64,000 nt of DNA from Helicostylum pulchrum (taxonomy: Eukaryota; Mucoromycota; Mucoromycetes; Mucorales; Mucoraceae): positions 1 to 64,000 of the forward strand of contig JAIXMO010000023.1 in the NCBI GenBank assembly GCA_025677825.1. The letters run 5' to 3'. The position numbers and the translations under genes were made by a program. Below the pieces are notes generated by a model. It saw only the letters and a list, made by a program, of their open reading frames with translations. It was not told the DNA's origin and ran no database searches. Below are positions 23,673 to 34,988 of the stretch, one piece after another (position 1 is the first letter of the stretch; the number at the start of each line of letters is the position of its first letter).

Positions 23673-25016
23673 ATGACAGATAAAATACTAAAACCAATTC
23701 ATACTATAAGAAAAGTATCTTTGCAACAAAATCCTCACTTGAGCAATGATTACAGCAAGATAACACCCGACTTTTTGTTAGCAAACGATAGTCTATTATC
23801 AATTAAGAACAAGTATGAATTGGTTCCTCAGCAAGACTTGTGTAAATCACCCCGACACGATATTTTATTAAAACCATCTCTTAAACTTCACAGAAATACT
23901 CCTACCAATAAATCTGTCCGCTTTAATATGCCACTTGTGCAAGTATTACATTTTCATTCTCATGGTGTAGAAGAAGAATATGAAGAAGAAGATGATGAAG
24001 AGGAAGAAGAAGATGATGACGAAGATGATTATTACGTAGAAGAAGAAGAAAGTGACTTGGAAGATGCATTTTTAGAAATCTTCAGCAGAGGTCTGTCATC
24101 ACCTCACGATACCGAATCTCATTTATTCCCTCATTATCTCACCGATCCTTTTAATGATTCCCTTGCTTTGAAATTAACAAACTGGCCATCCGTACATGCA
24201 AAGCAACGCTCTTTATCTCAAATGGTTAGCTTAGAAAGCCTCGATTGGGAAAATGCGCGTAGCGTTATTAAGGGTTGTGTTTTAGTGCATAATGTAGCAT
24301 TTAAAAAATCCGTTATGGTCAGAATGTCATTTAATCATTGGCAGACGTGGATAGACGTAGAAGCAACCTATAAGGAATCTTTAAATGACGCGCTTGATAG
24401 ATTCTCATTTGAACTAGTCACACCCAATCATCTTTCATACCTGAACCTTATCAATACCAGCTCTTCTTGCAGTATGGCTATTCGATATCAAGTCAACGGT
24501 CAAGAATATTGGGATAATAACAATCAATGTGATTTTAATGTGCAATGGGTATCTTGTGCTTCTACTGGTGCTGGTGCTAGTGCTGGTGTTGCTGCTGGTG
24601 CTGGTGCTGGTTTTACTTCTTCTGCTGCTAGTGCTAGTGCTGATGCCGTTACGGATGCTGGTACTGGTGCTGCCACTGCCGCTGGTGGCAACAAGATCAT
24701 AAAAAGAAAGGATGTTGTTATAAAACAAAATCCGATTTCCTTTTACCCAGCATATAATCAGGAGCTAGAGATTAAAAAGGAGGAATACTCAACTTGTTTT
24801 CTAGCGCGTACGTACATTGCCCCGTCTTGCAATGACAAGTCCAGTTACTTGTCGACTCAGCAGCAAATTAGTGCTCACTTCCAGTCATATCTAAACGATC
24901 GGCACCGGCAACCTAAATACTCAGTACAAGATCATCATGCTATCATGTCAGTGCCTTCTCCCCGGCCACCCCCACTTTTAATACCGCCTAGTAGGAATAA
25001 TCTAGTACTAACATAG
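23673..25016 (+). CDS. Protein phosphatase 1 glycogen-targeting subunit (CBM21)
   Basis: A single-exon ORF of 447 residues. The PP1-docking RVxF-type motif appears as KSVRFNMPLVQV near residue 88. An acidic block (EEEYEEEDDEEEEEDDDEDD) follows. The CBM21 domain is clear: GCVLVHNVAFKKSVMVRMSF, NHWQTWIDVEATY, FSFELVTP and MAIRYQVNGQEYWDNNNQ, as in Gac1/PPP1R3 proteins. It should bring PP1 to glycogen and activate glycogen synthase. After the domain there is a 40-residue Ala/Gly/Ser/Thr tract made from a degenerate GCTGGTGCT-type DNA repeat, probably a flexible and length-variable linker. The C-terminus is Pro-rich. Confidence 0.9.
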   Translation: MTDKILKPIHTIRKVSLQQNPHLSNDYSKITPDFLLANDSLLSIKNKYELVPQQDLCKSPRHDILLKPSLKLHRNTPTNKSVRFNMPLVQVLHFHSHGVEEEYEEEDDEEEEEDDDEDDYYVEEEESDLEDAFLEIFSRGLSSPHDTESHLFPHYLTDPFNDSLALKLTNWPSVHAKQRSLSQMVSLESLDWENARSVIKGCVLVHNVAFKKSVMVRMSFNHWQTWIDVEATYKESLNDALDRFSFELVTPNHLSYLNLINTSSSCSMAIRYQVNGQEYWDNNNQCDFNVQWVSCASTGAGASAGVAAGAGAGFTSSAASASADAVTDAGTGAATAAGGNKIIKRKDVVIKQNPISFYPAYNQELEIKKEEYSTCFLARTYIAPSCNDKSSYLSTQQQISAHFQSYLNDRHRQPKYSVQDHHAIMSVPSPRPPPLLIPPSRNNLVLT

Positions 25017-25202
25017 CATTTGCCTTTTTTTTTTCTCTTCCCTTTTTTATGCAATAAAAAAATATATACATTTAAAAAAACAACTGTTGCCTCTAAAATA
25101 CTACTACTCCTAAAAAAAATAAAGCTACGAAAAAAAAAAAGTTTATTTTGCCCTACATTTTTGCCCTTTTACGTATAGGAGATAAAAATTTTATTATTAG
25201 AA

Positions 25203-25990
25203 TTAATATTGTCTTAAAAGACATAATAAAACCGGGACAATTACTTGCCAATAATTCATCAACCACATAGAATTAGCATTGGATTTAGCAACTTTAGCTA
25301 TGACTGGTGCAGCAGTAATACGAGGCAAAGCCAGTTGGCTAGCAGACATGAAACCATGAGCCGATTTACTACTCTCGGGCGCCAATGTGATTGGACTAAA
25401 CGTAAAAGCTGATTCAATGACAACCAAAGACGAAGCCAATTCTTGTTGTTTCAAATTTTCTTCTGCCACAGTATCATCCATAGGATCATCTTGTACATTT
25501 GTATCTACTTCATCTACCACATTATCTGATACAACCTCATTGGGTTGATCCATCTCTACTACTTGGACAATATCTTGCTCTAATGGGATTGGGGTTTCTG
25601 CAGTGCCCTCAACCAGTGGCTCTTTTCCTGCAGCTTCTTTATTTGCGGCCAGAGCCGCTGCAATAGCCATATCGGCTGCAATAGATAGTACGTCGTTTTT
25701 GTCTATCACTACTACTTGAGCAACTACAGGAGTAGGTGCTGCCACGTTTCCTTGTTCTGAATAAACTACATTTGTGGCTAAAATATATTTTTTTAGGCAA
25801 TTTTTTTTTTTTTTGTTATCTTTTTTTTAAAAACTTTACCGACTATTTCCGTATCTACAACAGCTTCGACTACAAAAATATAATTAATTTAAATAAATTA
25901 AAGAAGACCTTGATTTCAATTATAAACTTTACTTTGGGCTGCGTTTACTATAAGGGCACTTAGTAATAAATAAGCAAGGGTGGTACGCAT
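25203..25990 (-). CDS. Secreted, probably GPI-anchored Ala/Val/Asp-rich protein
   Basis: Three exons (25990-25933, 25869-25840, 25777-25203) close to 220 residues. It opens with a signal peptide (MRTTLAYLLLSALIVNAAQ). The middle is low in complexity, rich in Val, Ala, Glu and Asp. It ends with small residues (KSNANS) and a hydrophobic tail (WLMNYWQVIVPVLLCLLRQY), which resembles a GPI-attachment signal, though the closing RQY is unusual. No catalytic domain was recognised. A cell-wall or plasma-membrane surface role is an inference from the two signals. Exon 2 is only 30 nt. Confidence 0.7.
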
Positions 25991-26286
25991 AGTTTCTTTT
26001 TTTTTTTTTTGTATAAAGGAATATAGTTAGGAGGAAAACAAAAACAAAAAAGGTAATTTAGAAATATAACTTCGTTGGAGGGAATTAGACATTATTTGAA
26101 TTATAACCGATTAAATAAATGTTTATTTATTTCGTGTAGTTTTTTTGCATTAAAGTTTTAGAGTATCGAAAGGGAAAAAGAAAAAAAAAGTGTGTATATA
26201 CGAAAATGTGAGGGGGTTGGTTTTTTTTTTTTAGAAAAAAATAAAGAAAAATGACTAGTTACTTTTTTTTAGATATATGGTTAAAT
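25991..26286. other. Short intergenic region
   Basis: Holds the upstream region of the secreted-protein gene and the 3' region of SEC61A. T-runs at 26000-26012 and 26220-26232. Nothing else is seen. Confidence 0.5.
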
Positions 26287-28007
26287 CTATTGAGTCATGG
26301 CTTCCATACTCAAGTTTCCTTCCATTTGTTCCTTAACAAACATTTCAAAGTATTGGAAGACAATCATAACAGTCATTAAAATACCAGCACCGGAACCAAT
26401 AGCTCCAATAATATCAGCGAAAACACTAACCAAACCTAAACAAACACCACCTAAAATAGCAGCTTGAGGAATAACACGCTTTAATTCCTTGAACATGGAG
26501 ACATCACGGAAACCAGCAATAGTAAGTTGTTGATCCTTGAGGATCTTGGCAACATCACGAGGAGAAGAACCAGAGATATCAACCCAAGCCTTGGACAAGT
26601 AAGCACAAGTAACGAGGGTAATAGTAACGTAAAGTACGGTGTGGATAGGATCAAAGATAGCTTCGAGGATACTGTGAGGAGCAGTGAGATAATAGACAAC
26701 ACCACCAGTAGCAGTAAGTTGGTTAGACTCGGCCATGGGTTCCCAAACACCGAGAATACGAATAAGAATATTGTTACCGAAATAAGTGTAGAGAGCTTGA
26801 GAGACCAAGAAGATGTTGGCAAATAAAGCAGATTGAAGCATAACGGACATGCTAGAAGTATAGAAGAGCTTGATGGGGTAACTACCGCGTTGACCACGAA
26901 GACGGTTAGACTTGACAGGAAGTTCAACACGGAAACCTTGAAGATAGATAACAAGACCGAAAGTAAGAAGGGTAGCAAGAACGCTCATAACGTTAGTTAA
27001 ATCAGTACGATAAAAGGCGTCCTTAAGAGCACGAGCCTTATCGGTACGAGACATGATCAAATGGAAAAGAGAGATAACAGCGCCTTCATATTCAGTACCA
27101 CGGAAAGTAGCAACCTTGGTGAAGGCCAAAGACTTCCAAAAGATATTTTGACAGACGTTGGCAGCAACGAAAATGTTAATACCGGATCCAAGACCGTAAC
27201 CCTTTTGTAATAATTCATCCAATAATAAAGTAACGGTAGAAGAAAAGATAAGTTGAGCAACCAAAATAGCACAACGGACTGAACCGAGCTCAGCTGCATT
27301 ACCATAAAGACCGGTGAAAACGAGAAGAACAGCTTGAACAGTGGCAATTAAAACGGCGAATACTAAAAGGGTACATACGAATATCAGTATTTGTCTAATC
27401 TTTCCCCGTTTATATATCTAATCCACGTAATAAAAAAACACTTGCAACTATTATAGTTCCCCCCTGTTTCTATTCAATCTCTCTCTTTCTCTCTTTGTAT
27501 CTGTATCCATACTTACATTTTTGAGCACCACAGAATAAAGCACGATCTTCCTTTAAGCTGTAATCGACACGAATAACATTAGCAGAAGCCATGAGTTGCA
27601 TGATCATACCGGAAGAAAGAATAGGAAGAACACCTAATTCCATAAGTGTACCACGGTTAGATGCGAGAACAACACGCATCCAGTAAAGAGGATCAGAAGA
27701 TTCAGAAGAAATAATACCGTAAAGAGGTACTTGAGACATTACAAGAAAAGCAAAAAGCGTAACGGCAGTATAAAGAATTCTTTCGTTGAAAGGAACCTAC
27801 ACGACATCAACAAAAAATAAGTACATGTGTATATTTATCATCATCATCATCATCATCATCTTACCTTGCGTAATGGTGATTCAATTTCGGGAAGTACAGC
27901 CATAAAAGGCTTCAACATATGAAGTGCCCTGACTATGAAGACAAAAAAATTAATTTCATGGTATCTATAGCAACTTTTTTTTTCTGCGTGTATAACTTAC
28001 GACCCAT
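26287..28007 (-). CDS. SEC61A: Sec61 translocon subunit alpha
   Basis: Four exons (28007-28001, 27932-27865, 27796-27517, 27362-26287) close to 476 residues, the standard length. The first coding exon is just 7 nt (ATGGGTC). The protein reads [20 protein letters not shown], then [20 protein letters not shown] (plug region), [38 protein letters not shown] and [20 protein letters not shown], all conserved in Sec61 alpha. Ten membrane segments are expected. It forms the ER protein-conducting channel. Codon use is strongly biased towards C/G-ending codons compared with neighbours, as expected of a highly expressed gene, which also creates long antisense reading frames. A (CAT)n run sits in intron 2. 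Confidence 0.97.
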
Positions 28008-28323
28008 TTTTTTATATTTATATTTTGACGCGAAACAAAGAAGGGAATAAAAATAAAAAAATATATTGAGTGGGAAATAATAGAAAAAAAATTCACCAAT
28101 GATTGGGAAAAGTGAGAGTTAACCAATCACGGATACTTGTCCTGCTCTGTTTTAAATAGATGCACAGACGACACAAGTATCAAGTGTAACGTGCAAGATA
28201 TCAAGCCTGTTTAAATAAGGTGTTGTACCGAGACTAACCAATGGAGAAAGAACAACCAAATAAAATAAAAAAGGTACATGGCATTTATTACATAATATCA
28301 AAAGAAAAAAAAAAAGATTATTT

Positions 28324-30120
28324 TTACTCGGATTGTGTATCTTCCTCCTCATCTCTTAGAGATTCTAAAATCAAATAACATTCTTCAAGCACATCTACAC
28401 ATAAAGCTTGACCTAATCATAATATTTTTTTAGTTTTGTAGATAATTTGGTATTACCTTCTATAAAACTTACCTTCGGGAAGAGAACCTCGATCATCATA
28501 AAAGTTTCCATTTTTACGTAAATTTTCTATACTTGCTAATTTCATTTGATAACTACAATTTTTTTTTTTTTTGTGTTTAGTGAAACACTATATAACTTTC
28601 TCTTATCATTGTACTTACGGATATAGTTCTTCTGGTGAACAAGGCGAACCAGTCTTTTTAACAGCCAACAAACACTGACGAACAGTAGTAAGTTGATTGT
28701 ACACCGGTGCCAACGCTTCAGATACTGGTGTACTTTCACACAGCAGCACGAAAATAATTCTATAACATTTATGAAGTAAAAATTCCAATATGGTCTGTCC
28801 TTCCGGTGCCTCTCCTTTATTATCCAAAAACTTTCCAACCAACTCAGTATTGGTTTCAGTCTCTTCAGTTTCATCATGGTATCGCATCTTGACAATATCA
28901 TGAAGCTGATGCTGATATGTAAATAAATCCGTTTGACGTAATGTCCACTTGTGAGTTAATTCTAATCGTTCCAATTGAGCTTTGATACCTAATAATCGTT
29001 CTCTAATCATTTGAAGCGCTGGTGAGAAGTCGCCGCTACACACCAAAATAAGATCGTGCGACCAAAAGTAAAGTTGTTCGAGTAAGTTGACAATCACTGC
29101 TTGACCGGTAGGAATCGTAACACCATCTTTAGAAAGGAATTTACCGTCTACTCTTAAATTATCAATTTTACGAATCTTTTCTTGCAACTGTTTAATGTCA
29201 CCAGGTAAATAATCACTTCTGCAACAAATGGAAGCAAGATGTCGTCTAATACGCAATAATTTATCTCTAATAGGAATGCTATATACATACTGTAAGTCTA
29301 AAAGCTACATGATTGCACAGTTAGAATTATTTAACTTACAGTTCTGGCGAAACTTCATGGATGGTATTAATTAAATTCTTATAAATACGGTCTATATAAA
29401 TTCATTAGCCTTACATACATATATAAAAATAGTTTATATGATCTACTTACTACACTGCATATATTTGTATCGTAATACTTCCAATACAGTTTCTGGTAAT
29501 TCTTGACATTTATCCTCTCCATTCAAAATAAGATTAATTTCGTCCAGTTTAGCCTTATAAGGTTTCAAATACTCTTCCTCATAAACTCCAAATTCTTCTA
29601 ATCGGTCAAAAATGTGCTATTTTTTTCTCTCTATATTAAAATACGTCATATTGAGTATATATGTATATTTCTTACCTTGATAGCCATTACAAGTGAATAG
29701 ACAGCAGTACCTTTTTTTTAAAAATAAAAAAAGGGTAAATGATATGCAACTAAATGACGTGTATTATATATTTGCCTTCTCTTTTTTTTCCTAAAGACAA
29801 GAAACTTAAACTGAGCATTTGCAAAACTTCGTCCAGAATGTCGTCTGTTCTATTTAATTCTCGAGATTCGTCCAAGAGTCGACCACCTCTTAAATCACTC
29901 AACTTCTTCATCTCGTCTTCTATTTGAAGACGTATAGGTAAAATATCTTCTAATTTAAGATAGCTTGAACGGTCACGTTTGACAACCGAGAGCTTTGCTC
30001 GGATGGCTATAAGGTGTTCAAGAACAGGTTTCTCTGATTTATTTTTTTATATAAGTTACTTTAAAATATGCATTTTTAAAATTATAGTTTATTACCTTGT
30101 GCAGGTACTTTTCGTGGCAT
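28324..30120 (-). CDS. DUF2408 (UPF0662-type) fungal protein
   Basis: Begins with a 25-nt exon (30120-30096, MPRKVPAQ) and continues through at least five more exons to the stop at 28324-28326 (ends DTQSE). Blocks recognised include EKPVLEHLIAIRAKLS, DEMKKLSDLRGGRLLDESRE, ELIPIRDKLLRIRRHLASIC, PTGQAVIVNLLEQLYFWSHD, APEGQTILEFLLHKCYRIIF and LPEGQALCVDVLEECYLILE. The repeated (P/L)xGQxxxxxxLxxCY pattern is typical of the DUF2408 family (S. pombe C30C2.08 and yeast YPL260W type). The function of the family is poorly known; the protein is predicted alpha-helical and soluble. Confidence 0.82.
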
Positions 30121-30805
30121 TATTAAAATTAGAACTGATAAAAAAGAAAAAGAAAAAGAATTTTAGTTCATTTTGAATTTACTTTTTATTTTTTCCGTGT
30201 TTCACAAATGACCTTTTTTTTAACGCCAATTTTTGACGCACCCGAGTCTCGGGACTTAAACTGGAGCGAAGCAAGCTTCAGTGAAAGACTCCGGTAAGAT
30301 AAATTTCGTATTTTCCTTGATGACCACAGGTAGAGATAGAAGTTTCAATGCGATAATATGTCAATACAACGATATGTATAAAAAACAGTCTTTTAATAGA
30401 ATAAATCTTTTACCGAAAAAGGGGAAATGTTGACGCACGGTCAGTTTACACGATCGATCCGAAAAAGTACGATGTTGTATTTTATTTGTACATAAAAAAG
30501 GGGTTGCTACATGAATTAAATAAGTAGTATCAAAGTATATAAAAACAAGTTTTCCTTTCGAATAAATATTAGTGTTGTATAATTTATGATAAAATAGACT
30601 TTTTTTTTATCATTATATTCATTTTTTTTTTTTTTGCTTTTTCTTCCTCTTCCTTTTCTTTTTCTTTTAAAAATAAATTCATACACAAGCAAAAATTGTG
30701 GTATGTGCATATCTTTCAAACGAAGCTTTTTCTTGTGGTATGATGGTGCAAACGAATACAGTTCGCTTAAAACGGGAATAACCACAGTAAAGGTAATCAA
30801 CTGTT
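30121..30805. other. Intergenic, start of the repeat island
   Basis: No gene is supported. A GC-richer imperfect inverted repeat lies at 30236-30297 (contains CGAGTCTCGGG and AAAGACTCCGG). A CTTTTTC-rich tract runs 30625-30670. Confidence 0.45.
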
Positions 30806-30809
30806 GCAG

Positions 30810-31740
30810 AAATTGAAAACAGAAGCAGTAGATTCATTTTGGCTAGAACTTAATGAAAGAAAGTCGTATGTCGCACGTAAATAATCTGACGTTGCAAGAT
30901 TGATACCTTATGAGCAAGGACAAAGTCAAGCTCCTCGAATTAAGTGTAGCAAACTCAATTAAAATAATAATGATACATGCAATACATCGGTAGCTCGTAT
31001 TTTCCTATTTACGTTACAGTAACGCGTACTAACTTAGCTTTTGTTTAGAGTCTTATTGAAAGTGATATGTGCACTAATGAAATTTGACAGCAAATAAGCT
31101 TGTGGAAAAAAGCTCTACCTTACTACCTCCAAAAACAAGTAGGACAAGAACAAATTTCTCATCTATTTTCACTATTCCCTGCGCCTTCACTAAAATGGAG
31201 GTTCATTTCTGTAAATCCGGACGCTCTTGCTGCCTTTGCGGGGTTGACGATACCCTCAGACTACGCTACAAAACTTGATATGTCCTTGAAGGTATTTAAT
31301 TTTAAAAAACTGACAATAGATAGGTATGTACAAGTGAATTTAAAGCTATACTCTATTTAACAAATTTCCTTATTATAAACAATACAACAGTTTACGAGAT
31401 TTGAAAAATCCTAACAGGAAGAAGAAGAAAATAGCCTTCAGAAAATTCATCAGATCAGATGGGTTCTCTGCTGATGTTGTATAAAGTGAAAAAAAGAAAG
31501 GCTATCGAGGACATTAATATTGAAAAGGTAATAATATTTTTTTGGGATAAGACATCGACATATTAATACGTTAAGTAGGATGAAATAGGTCAGTTCTTTA
31601 ACAATATACAAACAGATGCTGGAACTGTCGAATTTTCTCCTGTTTTCCTACGATTACAAAAAGATGTAAAAATTATTCGCCCAAAGACTAATTGGATCGT
31701 AGTTGGTGTTAACTTTACTGCTAAATATCTATCGTAACAA
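30810..31740 (+). pseudogene. Decayed multi-exon gene, possible Fanzor-type relic
   Basis: Frame-broken blocks follow one another on the plus strand: KLKTEAVDSFWLELNERKSY (stop near 30880), DVARLIPYEQGQSQ, WKKALPYYLQKQVGQEQ with LFSLFPAPSLKWRFISVNPD (31100-31330), KKIAFRKFIRSDGFSADVV (about 31420-31482), and EFSPVFLRLQKDVKIIRPK then TNWIVVGVNFTAKYLS and a stop near 31738. The SDGFSADVV block and its place before a hydrophobic strand resemble the region just upstream of RuvC-I in fungal Fanzor1 proteins, and 'VVGVN' sits where 'DPG' would be expected. This is weak evidence; the element could belong to another family. No RuvC-II/III or zinc module remains. Confidence 0.35.
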
Positions 31741-31756
31741 GACAGATGTATCGGAT

Positions 31757-31905
31757 TGACTGTGGTAAAATTACACATAAAATAAATATAATTAAAACAA
31801 TCGATGAACCATCGATTATAAAACATAATACATAAGTGAAATAGCACTGGATCTAGTAACCGAGATCTTCAGTCTATAAAAGTCATTAAATCAAATCAAA
31901 GTGTA
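31757..31905 (+). repeat. Dispersed repeat R1, copy 1, with internal hairpin
   Basis: Matches 36335-36470 over about 140 bp in the same orientation. Shared blocks include CACATAAAATAAATATAATT, ATTATAAAA(C/T)ATAATA and CACTGGATCTAGTAA. Within it, AATCGATG-AAC-CATCGATT forms a perfect 8-bp hairpin (about 31799-31817). Confidence 0.85.
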
Positions 31906-32743
31906 ACAATCGGCCCCCATTCCATACCTACGGTTTGGTTTCTAAATTTAGAAAGAAATAGGTAGATTAGAATGAGGCAAATCGCAAATTTGTGGGTACA
32001 CGTACCTTTATAAAAAGCTCATAATAACTGGATTATACCGGGAGGCTGCTTTAGCAAGAACCATATCCTTTTGTATGAAGATAGAGAAAACAAAAATACA
32101 AAAAAAAAAAAAAAAAAAAAAAAAAGCAGAATAATAAATGAATGTAAGATATATTCTCCTTTAAAAAAGTGTACAAATGAAAAAAAAAAAATACTTACCG
32201 GTACGCATTGTAAAGAAAAAGAGATTTAAAAAAGAAATAGAATAAATACAGCTTAGGCGGATAAAATGGGTCTATCTAATCATTTTTTTGCACACTTGTT
32301 TATTGCAAGAGATTCAAAAAAAAAATAGAGCGTGCAATAAAAAACGTATTGGATATCACTGTGTCGGTAGATGTTTTCACATTGTAACACATGTAATGTC
32401 TAAATAACTCTTGGTTCCTAAATGCCCGTCGTTTATTGGCTAAATTACCTTTTTCCAGCCAAAAGCTTGGGCCGAAAGTTTATTTTTGACTTTAAAAAAA
32501 TGCCAATTTCCATAAGCCTGAGAGTATGTCAGCTAAAAAAAAAAAGGACTGATGAAAAATGTCGAAATTCTAATTGTATCAAATTAAAACAAATTAAAAC
32601 AAATTAAACAAGTGAGAGATAAAGTATAATAACATAAGCTTTGATGCAAAGGAAAATCTGTGTAACGAAATAAATATTTTTTAATATATCGGACATGGGC
32701 GAAGTTAATTTTTTTCTTCCTCTTTTCTTTTTTTTTTTATATA
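31906..32743. other. Gene-free stretch before the methyltransferase gene
   Basis: Contains a poly-A run of about 26 nt at 32101-32125 and a triple AAATTAAAAC repeat near 32580-32605. The last 30 bp form a T/C-rich tract before the methyltransferase ATG. No gene is seen. Confidence 0.5.
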
Positions 32744-33921
32744 ATGGGTAATCAACTTTCGAGGAGAAGAAGGAACCTAGAAAAGAGTTCAACTAGCTCT
32801 TCTACATATTCCGACAACTTTCAAAATAGTTCCAATTTATCCACAGCAGTTCCTAAATTCGTTCAAGAAGTATTTCCTCATTCATACGAAGAAGCAACTC
32901 GTCAACGAGGAGAACACTATTTATTAAAACATGTATTTCAAAGCAGCCATTTCGCTCCCGTAGACGATATTTTAAACGAACTAGGCTCGGAAACACTTGA
33001 CGTTGGATGTGGTGTACAAGCTTCTTGGTTATTAGGTATTTCATATATACCTTTTTTATTACAAAACAAATTAAAAAAAATTATTTTTTTAGACATGGCA
33101 AACGATTTTCCTAACTGTACATTTTATGGCTTCGATATTTTGGAACCATTTTCACTTGATACTGATACCGCATCTGTATCACATATACCCACCAACTGTG
33201 AACTTATAAAACATGATGTCTTTGAAACTTTTCCCTATAAAGATAAAACATTTGACTATGTTCATCAAAGAACAATGCACATGGTTTATTCCAGCGATAA
33301 AATCGCATGGATGTTTCAACAGTTATTACGGGTTACCAAAGATAACGGTTGGATCGAATTAGTTGAACCTGATATAACACCTAGAAGAGTTGGTCCTATT
33401 TTTACTAAAGTTTTTATTGGCGGTAAAAAAAGAAGCCCAATCTTTATTATCATTATTTTCCTAATCTATTTATTATTTAGTAAGAACCCTTTTAAGAGAA
33501 AGACTAGGTAAAACTTTAGAAGGTAGTTCGATAGCAAAAAGAATGGAAGCTGTTGGTTTATTAGACATTACTTCTGATTATGGTTCTGTACCTGTTTGTT
33601 GGGGTGGATATGTTGGAAAATTAGTTTACGAGGTACTTTTTTTTTACCTTCCTCTTTTTTTTATTAAAAAATCTAGTATAATAGGATATGTTGGTCATGT
33701 TTAAACATATTGGTCCTGCAGCTTACGACTATTTAGAATTAGGTGGCGAATACAATGAAGAAGCTTATGATGCTTTATTAGACAGTGCGTTTGACGAATG
33801 TGTACAATACCAAACTTTCTTTAATATTCGCTGGACCTATGGTCGAAAACCTCCCACCACCACAATCACAACTACAGATAATGAAAACATCGCAAAGAAA
33901 AAGAAGAAACATAATACGTGA
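32744..33921 (+). CDS. Class I SAM-dependent methyltransferase with possible N-myristoylation site
   Basis: Four exons (32744-33035, 33093-33422, 33481-33632, 33685-33921) close to 336 residues. Motif I is ETLDVGCGVQASWLLDMA, followed by the acidic strand end NCTFYGFDI, a post-I region DVFETFPYKDKTFDYVHQR and LLRVTKDNGWIELVEPD, the usual order of UbiE-like methyltransferases. The substrate is unknown; many paralogues of this type occur in Mucorales. The N-terminus MGNQLSRRRR fits the myristoylation consensus (Gly2, Ser6) plus a basic patch, suggesting membrane attachment. The C-terminus is Thr-rich then KKKKKH. The gene sits between the two R1 repeats. Confidence 0.85.
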
Positions 33922-34462
33922 GAACTCTTACCTAATCCACACATAGAAATACACACTGGATTTGTAAGAACTTTTATGAAATAAAGATTTCTCTGCGAAA
34001 CCTTTTTTGGTCTCGCGCGTGTCACTCAGTTATCCACTTTTTTGGTTCTCTGTGTCATAGATTAAGTTTTTATTATTAGGCCCCTTTTATTTAAAAATAT
34101 ATAAAAACGTGCTACTGAGTTACTACAGTTTCCTTTCAGATTCAGGACAATGTTTTTTTTTTACTACGGCGATATAAGCTATTAGTCTCTGCAATAAGAG
34201 GCAGGTTTACCGTTGCCTGTCTAAGCGGAAAGAGGACAACATGTTCTTTTCTCTTTGCCAAAGCGTATTAAGGTTTTTACAGACCACCATTCATATTTAC
34301 CATGTATTCTTGAGCTTATTTGTTTGCCTTTATATAGGTTAAATTCTGTATAGCATGAACCTAAATGGGCCATCATGTAACTGGTATGTTAGCGGCTCTA
34401 TTTAATAATGGCCGAAGAAATCCACCCTTAATCGAACATAATACCCTGACATCCAACAGTGA
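33922..34462. other. Intergenic between methyltransferase and transposon repeat
   Basis: No coding frame is supported. AT-rich with short T-runs. Similarity to the 48.3 kb element starts only at about 34463. Confidence 0.45.
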
Positions 34463-34820
34463 AAAAGCTCACTGAGATACCTGAGTTTAAATAATCGCTC
34501 ACACATAAGAAATCACTGCTTATAATAAATATTGGTTTTTATTTTTTAAAGAAACAGGAAATGCGTTTTGGGCCCAGGCTTTTTAATACAGAATTGGTTT
34601 TTTAACTATATCTTTGATAAAAAAAATTAAAAACGAACTTTTTAGTTTTTTTTTCGATTTTCATTTTTGGGAGGTCAACCCCTTTTGTGTTTTTGTGGTT
34701 ATTTTAAAATTACTCGATATCTACTTTGCTTTTATTTGTGGAAAAAACTAATAATAATAGAATGCTCTTTTAGGCGCATTAAATCCATCTAAACTTATAT
34801 TTGTACAGAAAATACAGTGC
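34463..34820 (+). repeat. Dispersed transposon-arm repeat R2, copy A
   Basis: From AAAAAGCTCACTGAGAT through TTTAAATAATCGCTCACACA and GGTCAACCCCTTTTGTG to AATCCATCTAAACTTATATT. The first about 290 bp match 48296-48585 in the same orientation with few differences, and 34655-34820 matches 48950-49115 in inverted orientation. It lies just upstream of the IS630/Tc1-like transposase and may be its left arm. Confidence 0.88.
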
Positions 34821-34988
34821 TAACGGTACCAATTTGAAACCTAACTAACTTAATATGGAGTAAACGAACGTACTGGACAGCAATGGGCGAAGAGGCTTAA
34901 CGAAGATCCTGAATGGGATATCTACGAGAAAAATACGAACAAAGCTAACCGAAAAGTTAGTTCGCTTCAAGAGGAGCATAAGTGATAT

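Noticed and set aside
24435..24728. Ser/Thr-rich antisense frame in the PP1 subunit gene
   Set aside because: Mirror image of the GCTGGTGCT-type repeat in the sense gene.
26481..27347. Long reading frames antisense or out of frame to SEC61A
   Set aside because: They lie wholly within the conserved SEC61A exon and come from its biased codon use; Leu/Ser-rich translation without family features.
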